From Smallanthus sonchifolius (lineage: Eukaryota; Streptophyta; Magnoliopsida; Asterales; Asteraceae), in assembly GCA_023525975.1 (NCBI GenBank), contig CM042018.1, positions 104,648,001-104,712,000 of the forward strand: a stretch of DNA of 64,000 nt, in the 5' to 3' direction. The position numbers and the translations under genes are program-made. Below the pieces are notes generated by a model. That model ran no database searches. It saw nothing but the letters and a program-made list of their open reading frames with translations, and was not told the DNA's origin. Positions 58,125-64,000 of the stretch are shown here, in pieces (positions within the stretch are counted from its first letter, which is position 1; every line of letters starts with the position of its first letter).

Positions 58125-58950
58125 AAATATCGAAGCTAGTTTGCTCTATCGAAACTACTCTGTAAATATCGAAACTAGTTTGACCTATCGAAACTAGTTG
58201 TTTCGACAGGGGCATTTTTGTCTTTTGTTCCTCGCAATTTAAACGCCTGCATAAATGAATCCCTCCCTTCACTTCTTATTCACTCGTCTTTTTCGCAAAC
58301 CCTATTCATCTTCTCCGTCTCTCACAAACCTATCAAGCCTTGGTCTGAGTTGCAAGATATCAGTGATTATTCACCTGATTTTCCCGTAGTCACCAGCGTC
58401 TCCATCATCAGAAATCATACTCGCTTTCGGTAAGACGAATATCCGTCATTCACAGGCCACTCTAAAACCTTTCATTTGATTGTTTATATTGTCTGAGTAT
58501 AATGAATCAATAGGGGGTTTGGGTTTCAAAACTAGTTAGTTTCGATAAAGGAGTTCAACTCCTTCAAAAGGTTTTCAAAAAGGTGTTTAATCGAAACTAC
58601 TGGTTTCGACACCCAAACTTGACCTAATCTCTCTATCGAAACTACTTGTTTCGATAAGTTCATCTCTATCGAAACTACTTAGTTTCGACATTGTTGATTT
58701 CAGAATTTTTATAAGTGTTGATCAAAGCTCATTGACCCTATCGAAACTAGTTAGTTTCGATAAATTCATCTCTATCGAAACTACTTAGTTTCGACAGTTT
58801 TGATTTCAGAGTTTCTACAAGTGTTGATCAAAGCTTATTGCTTCTATCGAAACTAGTTAGTTTCGATAAGTTCATCTCTATCGAAACTACTTAGTTTCGA
58901 CAGTAAGGATTTCTGATTTTTTTCTAAATGTTGGAATACTTAGTTTCGAT
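58125..58950. repeat. palindromic TCGAAACTA clusters upstream of the extra ORF
   Basis: Four half-sites lie at 58130-58210 and about sixteen at 58530-58950. Many are arranged as TATCGAAACTA-GT-TAGTTTCGATA, 11-bp arms with a 2-nt loop (for example 58739-58762). The spacing is about 30-115 bp, with repeated filler such as AAGTTCATCTC and GTGTTGATCAAAGCT. The array itself grew by duplication of units of about 120 bp. Confidence 0.92.
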
Positions 58951-58986
58951 AATCAGAACCTTTACTCATTGATGAATTTTACAGGT

Positions 58987-61896
58987 ATGGATCTCGTATT
59001 CGTGAAGAGGCACAATGTCTGTGCATTCCTTAATAGCAATGATCCGAAAGCTGCTGAATTTATTCCTGTCTTAAATTTTCTGGCAAACTCCAACATAATT
59101 TTTGCCATCAGCCACAACTTGCCGGTTTTTGAAGCAACTATAAGACAATTCTGGGAAACTGCTGAGATAATAACAGTTGATAATGTGCAGCACATTAGAG
59201 CAACCGTACATGGCCAAGAAGTATTATTCTCTGAAGACACAGTTAGAGAAGCACTGCAGTTAAATGACAATCCAGAAGCACCCGTTGAGTTCCCAATCTT
59301 CTATGTGAAAGAATGCTTTAGAAGAATGGGTCATCCTGATGAGTTTAAGAATAGTCAAATAATCAAGAACTCTTTACCTAGCCATTGGAGATATATAGTG
59401 CATGTGTTTATTCACTGCCTATCAATAAGGAAAGGGGGTTTTGATTCAGCTAACAGTACTCTGGGATCAGCTACTTTGGGATTAACAAAGGGAAGAGACT
59501 ACAACTTTTCTGGTTTCGTATTCACTCAGCTGAAATATAACTTAACAGGAGCAGTAAAGGAGAAATTTCTAGCATATCCCAGATTTCTACAAATTATCAT
59601 CAATCATCTTCTTCCAGAGATTCAACAAGGTGGAAACACTTTTGTTTTTGATAACATGATAGCCAAAACTCTCAGCTACATGAAAAGCACCAGCAAAAGG
59701 ACCAACAGGGCAATAGCTGACATTCCCCTGTTTGGTCATGTCATTGGAGAAGAAGAAGAGTTCATTCCTGACATTGATCCTGACCTTGAAGAAGAAAACT
59801 TATCATCAGATGAAGAGCTGGAAGCTGAAATCAAAATAGACATTCCTGTTGTACAAGAAGAAGAACAGCAAATTCTTGAGCCTGTGATAGAGGCCCCCTT
59901 TGTTGAAGAAATACAAGTAGTTCAAGAGCCAGCAGTCATTGCTGAAGCTGATGTACAAGAGGTTGAAGTAGAAGCTGCAGAGTCAAGTGGGACTCTTGAT
60001 GCAGGGATCTATGGATCAGACTATTACAAGTCTGATTCAGATGATAAAAGGGAGCAACTTGCATCTTCCTCTAAAAGGCAAATTGAATCAGGGTATGATT
60101 TTGAAGATGAGGACTCTAGAGCTAAAAGGATAAAGACTGGATTGGAGGATTTGTCATCCTCGTCAGATTCATCATTCACTACTCCAGAACCATCCCCACA
60201 TCCAACTCCACCTACCTCTCCACAACAGGCACCTATCTCTACACCTCCTACATCTCCACAACAATCACCCATCCATACACCTCCTACATCTCCACAACAA
60301 TCACCCATCCATACACCTCCTACCTCTCCACAAAAATCACCTATCCATACTCCTCCCACCTCACCACTTCATGGTTCAACCTCTCCTTTACCAAGAGTCA
60401 AGACTCTAAGTCTTGAAATGAAAAGACTTCAAGATAATCTTCAAAAGAAAGATACAGAGATTGAAGGATTGAAGTCCAAATTGAATGAAGTTAAGGAGGA
60501 AGTCAAAGACTTAAAGCTGGAGGTTGGAGGCTTACATACTCAAATAGATAGTCAGCAGACTCAGCTGAAAACTCAACAAAGGCTGATAACAAAGCAACAA
60601 GAAGATTTCAAAGCCTTAGCTGAAACAGTAAAGCAGCTCAAAGACTCAATACTCAAACCTACACCTCAACAGCCATCCACCTCAACAGGACAGGGGGAGA
60701 CTACATCAGAAGTTGAACCATCGTCTCCTGCCTTTGTCACTAATCCTGAATCTGCATTAATTATGTATACCGGTCACGGTACCAAGACAAAGGAGTGTGT
60801 TGAAGTAAAGGTTGAGGAGATAGAGTCTGACCTTCCCTCAGCTAGTGAAAGAAGAGAAGCAAGGAGAAGAGGGAAGGGAGCTATGCCTGATATTGAAACT
60901 GTCATTCTGGATGAAGAAGATATACCATCTGATGATGAGCTGAATGCTCTTCTAGATGACATTGAAAACTTTGGCTATAATGACCTTCATCCAGAAATTC
61001 TAACCACTGAAGAAAAGGAGACTGAGCGAACAAGATATTTTACTGAAGAAGGTGATGAAATTCAAACACTATCAGATGAAGAAGATGTTCAGATTAACCT
61101 CATCAAAGATATCATTCCTGAACCAACCATTCCAGTATCTGAAACAACTCCAGCACAAGATCAACCTTCAACTGCACCTGAACCTCCAATCTCAAGAAAG
61201 TCCTGGTTTAAGAAAATAATTCAGGAGGAAACTCCTAAGACATATGAGTGGATAGCAGAGCATCAAGAACTAAAAAGGCCTCCAATTGGCTGGAAATATG
61301 ATGCTGAAAGGAAACTCTTTATCATCAGAAGATTTAGAGGGGGAGTTCAGCACTTCAAAAATATGACTGACTTCCAAACCCTTCCTTTCTATGACCTCAG
61401 GGATTTAGCAAAACTTCCACTTCAAAACCCTGGGAAGGTCATGATGGCTTATGACTTTGAGAAGTTTCTGCATTCTCAAGTCAACAATGATTTCAAAGGA
61501 ATGAAGCCTAGGAAAACTCAGAAGAAGATCTCAAAGACTAGGTTTCATCCTAAAACTAAAAAGCCATATGTGTTCCTAAGATACAAGCCTGCCCAAACAC
61601 ACAAGACTATCACTATTCCAAAATCTGTACCTGTCCAGCTACAGACTTTCAGAAAGTGGTTCTATAACCCAGTCATTGGCAGTGCAGTTATTGAATGTGA
61701 GGGCAAGGAAGACATCACCATCTTTGATCCAATGGAGCTGTTAAAATTTCAACCGGAAGATCTGGAAGTACTTTTCCAGAATCACATTCAGGCTTACAGC
61801 GATGAAGATGAAGCTGATGCGAAGGCCTATCCAAGGATTGTCTCTCTCCATGTCAAACCTTTCATTCCAAAGACATCTGAAAGACCAGCTGCTTGA
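58987..61896 (+). CDS. SIRE extra ORF (env-position), 969 residues, intact, unknown function
   Basis: This is an uninterrupted frame from ATG 58987 (MDLVFVKRHNVCAFL) to TGA 61896. TTTTACAG directly precedes GTATGG, so a spliced subgenomic RNA could place this ATG first; in-frame Met 58972 is an alternative. Residues 1 to about 215 form a globular region (VFEATIRQFWETAEI, YVKECFRRMGH, PRFLQIIINHLLPEIQ). From memory, databases often label this region longin/synaptobrevin-like in Asteraceae; I doubt that label. Next come an acidic stretch (about 255-330), a Pro/Thr/Ser region with repeated TPPTSPQQSPIH (about 398-463), a coiled coil (about 473-555), another acidic stretch and a basic C-terminal domain. 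There is no signal peptide or membrane segment, so it is not a typical envelope protein. Confidence 0.85.
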   Translation: MDLVFVKRHNVCAFLNSNDPKAAEFIPVLNFLANSNIIFAISHNLPVFEATIRQFWETAEIITVDNVQHIRATVHGQEVLFSEDTVREALQLNDNPEAPVEFPIFYVKECFRRMGHPDEFKNSQIIKNSLPSHWRYIVHVFIHCLSIRKGGFDSANSTLGSATLGLTKGRDYNFSGFVFTQLKYNLTGAVKEKFLAYPRFLQIIINHLLPEIQQGGNTFVFDNMIAKTLSYMKSTSKRTNRAIADIPLFGHVIGEEEEFIPDIDPDLEEENLSSDEELEAEIKIDIPVVQEEEQQILEPVIEAPFVEEIQVVQEPAVIAEADVQEVEVEAAESSGTLDAGIYGSDYYKSDSDDKREQLASSSKRQIESGYDFEDEDSRAKRIKTGLEDLSSSSDSSFTTPEPSPHPTPPTSPQQAPISTPPTSPQQSPIHTPPTSPQQSPIHTPPTSPQKSPIHTPPTSPLHGSTSPLPRVKTLSLEMKRLQDNLQKKDTEIEGLKSKLNEVKEEVKDLKLEVGGLHTQIDSQQTQLKTQQRLITKQQEDFKALAETVKQLKDSILKPTPQQPSTSTGQGETTSEVEPSSPAFVTNPESALIMYTGHGTKTKECVEVKVEEIESDLPSASERREARRRGKGAMPDIETVILDEEDIPSDDELNALLDDIENFGYNDLHPEILTTEEKETERTRYFTEEGDEIQTLSDEEDVQINLIKDIIPEPTIPVSETTPAQDQPSTAPEPPISRKSWFKKIIQEETPKTYEWIAEHQELKRPPIGWKYDAERKLFIIRRFRGGVQHFKNMTDFQTLPFYDLRDLAKLPLQNPGKVMMAYDFEKFLHSQVNNDFKGMKPRKTQKKISKTRFHPKTKKPYVFLRYKPAQTHKTITIPKSVPVQLQTFRKWFYNPVIGSAVIECEGKEDITIFDPMELLKFQPEDLEVLFQNHIQAYSDEDEADAKAYPRIVSLHVKPFIPKTSERPAA

Positions 61897-61937
61897 TGAA
61901 GAGCTGAAGACAATAATGCAACAGCTTAGGGAGAGAT

Positions 61938-62490
61938 TGTAGAGTCATATATTTCGTATAAGCTGTTGTCATTTATTGTATGTTTAAACAATTTTAGACT
62001 AGTTTACTTTCTGTCATTTCATTATTGTAATTTCAGTTTTCTGTAATTAGTTAAGTCTGGGCCATCGAAACTACTTAGTTTCGATTGAGTCTGTTCAATC
62101 GAAACTAGTAGTTTCGATAGATGGTAGTTTCGACAGGTCTAAGTATCATTTGTAAATGGTCAATCGAAACTAGTAGTTTCGATTGACCATAGTTTCGATA
62201 CCTGTCACTACTATAAATAGCCTAGTTTGAGATTGTTTAGGGTGTGAGTAGCGGCTGTAACCCTGAACTTTCTCTTTCACATTTTGCTTGAATCAATACA
62301 ATCTGCAGTTGTTTATTCACTGTGTTCTTACATTTTCATATCCTTTGATTGTTGATTCATACTGTGGTTAGCTGGTTATCTTCACCATCACTGTTTCGTT
62401 TATCAATTTCACCTCCATATACACAGTTTCCGCCTGTGTATGTGTTGAATCGATCATATCAGTGACTTTCGATTAAATCTGGACCTAACA
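61938..62490 (+). repeat. 3' LTR of SIRE element
   Basis: 553 bp, differing from the 5' LTR at about three positions (T/G in GTCTTGGCC, C/T in AGCCGG, G/A in ATCAGTTTC). The target duplication AGGCT follows. Confidence 0.95.
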
Positions 62491-62687
62491 AGGCTTATTT
62501 GTGAATCACATAGGATGCTTTGGACCTAGACTACTTATAAATTAAACGTTGTATTCTCGTTATGTTTCCTTGTATTAAATCTTAAATTATTTATTAATAA
62601 AGTATTGAAACTTTAATAGTCAATCTTGTGCTATTGAACAACCGCGTCCGCCCCGACGTATAATCCGTCGTCGGTCGGGGTGTGAGA
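62491..62687 (+). repeat. outer right end of the inverted pair
   Basis: This is the continuation of the target interrupted by the SIRE element. It has AATAAAG as a possible polyadenylation signal near 62597. It ends GACGTATAATCCGTCGTCGG then TCGGGGTGTGA, the inverse of 40147. Confidence 0.7.
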
Positions 62688-63383
62688 ATACATGTGGTAG
62701 ATTACAAGTTAGTAATGTAGTAAGCTTGATCCATGTCGGTGAGACTTACTGGGTTATAATTATGGGATGAGTCTTGGGTGGTAAACTTTTATGGGATATC
62801 GTAGGATAACAGGGGGTTATCTATACGTAAATAAATCATAAAACTATTTTATAAGGACTGGAATGTCCTATGTATAGATAAATAATATTTGTGACAAGAT
62901 GGTTTATACTTAAATTAAACTATTAGAACTCACTCAGCGTAGCTGACTTTGTATATACGTTAGATTTTTTTGCAGGTGAGATTCGTGGGCAACGTATCTT
63001 GGCTTGGGAGCGGTGCTACTCGGGTTGGTGTGCATGCATTCAAGAGGTAAGGTTTATAACGATAATGAGGAAAACATATAAACCATTTTTAACTAAGAAT
63101 TCTGCTGTTTGTTTGTTGAATTAATCGAGTACTTTTAAGGAGAATACCCCAGTGACGAGGACTAACTGTAGGGTGACCGGTTTAGGGGCCTTAGATATGT
63201 GTTACGTGCAAACAATTTTAAATGTTTTGGAGCTGAAATGTATACATGAAATGAATGAAAGTTATGAATGTTATATATAGCCATATGTGTTATATGACAA
63301 TACATGATGAATATATGAATGACAAGTATGTTTATGAACAATGAAATGAAAGTATAACATAACATATAAGAATGAAATCTTGC
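62688..63383. repeat. LTR-like flank containing the 75-bp spacer repeat
   Basis: 62855-62926 repeats the centre of the inverted repeat (45457-45528). AACTCACTCAGCGTAGCTGAC follows at about 62928 and resembles 24296. It is probably part of a gypsy-type LTR. No gene is seen. Confidence 0.5.
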
Positions 63384-63410
63384 TATATATATATATATAT
63401 ATATATATAT

Positions 63411-63941
63411 TGAGAATATCAAATAAGAAGTAGTTTTTCGCTAAAAAATCTAAGAAATGACAAAAACCTTAAGAAACGATATCAAACGAATTCCAATTGA
63501 GCTAATTTCAGAGGCGTTGGAACCGTCTCGTCGAACTCTACCATCTTAGATTTTAGGGTTTAGCTTTTAAGGTTTAGATTTTACGTTTGAATTTTAGGGT
63601 TTTAGCCTTATGGTTTAGCTTTAGGGTTTAGCTTTTAGGGTTTAGATTTTATGGTTTAGGTTTTCTTTTGGGGGTGGGGGTGGGGGGTTTAGGTTTTTAG
63701 GGGTGGGTGGGGGTGGGTTTAGGTTTTTGGGGGTGGGGGTGGTGGTTTTAGGCTTTTCGGGGTAAGGTTGGAGGGGGGTCTTTAGGTTTTTGGGGGTGCG
63801 GGTGGAGGGGGGTTTAGGTTTTTGGGTCCGGGTTAGGGTTCGATGAGACGGTTCCAACGCCGCCGTAATGAGCTTAATCAGAGTTCGTTTGACCCACTTC
63901 TTAGTATTTCTTAGCGAGAAACCACTTTTTAGTGGAAACGT
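63411..63941. mobile_element. TA-flanked MITE with ~110-bp inverted repeats and telomere-like core
   Basis: (TA)n tracts at 63384-63410 and 63942-63959 flank it. The left arm GTAGTTTTTCGCTAAAAAAT... GAGGCGTTGGAACCGTCTCG is the inverse of the right arm CGAGACGGTTCC-like... TTAGCGAGAAACCAC. The core is made of degenerate TTTAGGG/GGTTTAG repeats on one side and G-rich TTTAGGTTTTTGGGGGTG on the other. A truncated relative lies at 13597-13842. Confidence 0.85.
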
Positions 63942-64000
63942 CCTTATATATATATATAAACTATATAATAAATAAAGGTTTTTTCATGCCATGTGTTACC

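Larger units (their letters stand above)
49920..62495 (+). mobile_element. SIRE-type Ty1/copia retrotransposon, 12.6 kb, with extra 3' ORF
   Basis: The element at 49925-62490 is flanked by AGGCT at 49920-49924 and 62491-62495. The 553-bp LTRs (TGTAGAG...CTAACA) differ at only about three positions. A perfect initiator-Met primer-binding site, TGGTATCAGAGC, lies at 50480-50491, and AGGGAGAGAT precedes the 3' LTR. The order gag, protease, integrase, RT, RNase H and then a long extra ORF in the env-like position is that of SIRE elements. The RT wording (QMDVKSAFLYG, VQIYVDDIIFGSTN) supports this. gag and pol carry several disabling changes, while the extra ORF is open. Clusters of TATCGAAACTA/TAGTTTCGATA inverted repeats occur in the LTRs, the leader and before the extra ORF. 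Confidence 0.95.

Noticed and set aside
60024..60359. 111-codon minus-strand ORF with GGVWIGDCCGDV repeats
   Set aside because: It is the antisense shadow of the TPPTSPQQSPIH repeat of the extra SIRE ORF.
58987..61896. synaptobrevin/longin host gene
   Set aside because: It lies inside the LTR-bounded element in the env-like position and shows no SNARE motif or membrane anchor. A host-gene reading is unlikely.
63541..63830. true telomere or interstitial telomere block
   Set aside because: TTTAGGG units are degenerate, mixed with G-rich non-telomeric repeats, and lie between inverted arms of a MITE.

Overview
The window looks like nuclear DNA of a flowering plant. It has spliced genes with GT-AG introns, Ty1/copia retrotransposons primed by initiator-Met tRNA, Helitrons, MITEs, tRNA-derived SINEs and (TA)n tracts. 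Several TE-encoded proteins resemble ones I remember from daisy-family (Asteraceae) genomes; that is an inference, not proof. Nearly all of the window is nested transposable elements. I see one convincing host gene, a four-exon BODYGUARD-type alpha/beta hydrolase (27844-32643, +), whose third intron is full of SINEs and MITEs.

Layout. 1-838: two SINE-like repeats. 839-4229: a minus-strand Helitron carrying an RPA1-like gene with recoverable exons. 4357-11854: a young Ale/Retrofit-like copia element with TA...TA termini and CTAAC target duplications, split by a reverse-oriented, non-coding LTR element (5286-7995, target duplication CCCAC). 11855-17330: gene-poor DNA with an LTR-like relic and TA-flanked MITEs. 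18031-20639 (-): a broken non-LTR-type reverse transcriptase with a C-terminal endonuclease-like domain. 20641-25009: a MITE split by a 3.9-kb TG...CA element (target duplication GTGGA). 25253-27525: a minisatellite, a second probable Helitron and a long-TIR element just upstream of the host gene.

32644-40146: a hAT-type element with an 8-bp target duplication, two fold-back MITEs, a PIF/Harbinger ORF1 relic, and LTR-like sequence with a 347-bp tandem duplication rich in GCGAAC/GTTCGC half-sites. 40147-62687: two opposite-facing copies of one repeat family meeting near 45.45 kb. The right-hand copy is split by a nearly intact 12.6-kb SIRE-type copia element (49925-62490, target duplication AGGCT). 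That element has disabled gag and pol but an intact 969-codon extra ORF. It also has clusters of TATCGAAACTA/TAGTTTCGATA inverted repeats in its LTRs, its leader and the DNA before the extra ORF. 63411-63941: a TA-flanked MITE with telomere-like TTTAGGG degeneration.

Apart from the hydrolase, the genes do not form a pathway; they record successive insertions. The order of nesting, the target duplications and the LTR divergence give relative ages. The observations most worth following up are the palindrome clusters of the SIRE element, its intact third ORF, the plant RT with an RLE-like C-terminus, the Helitron RPA gene and the inverted pair at 40-62 kb.
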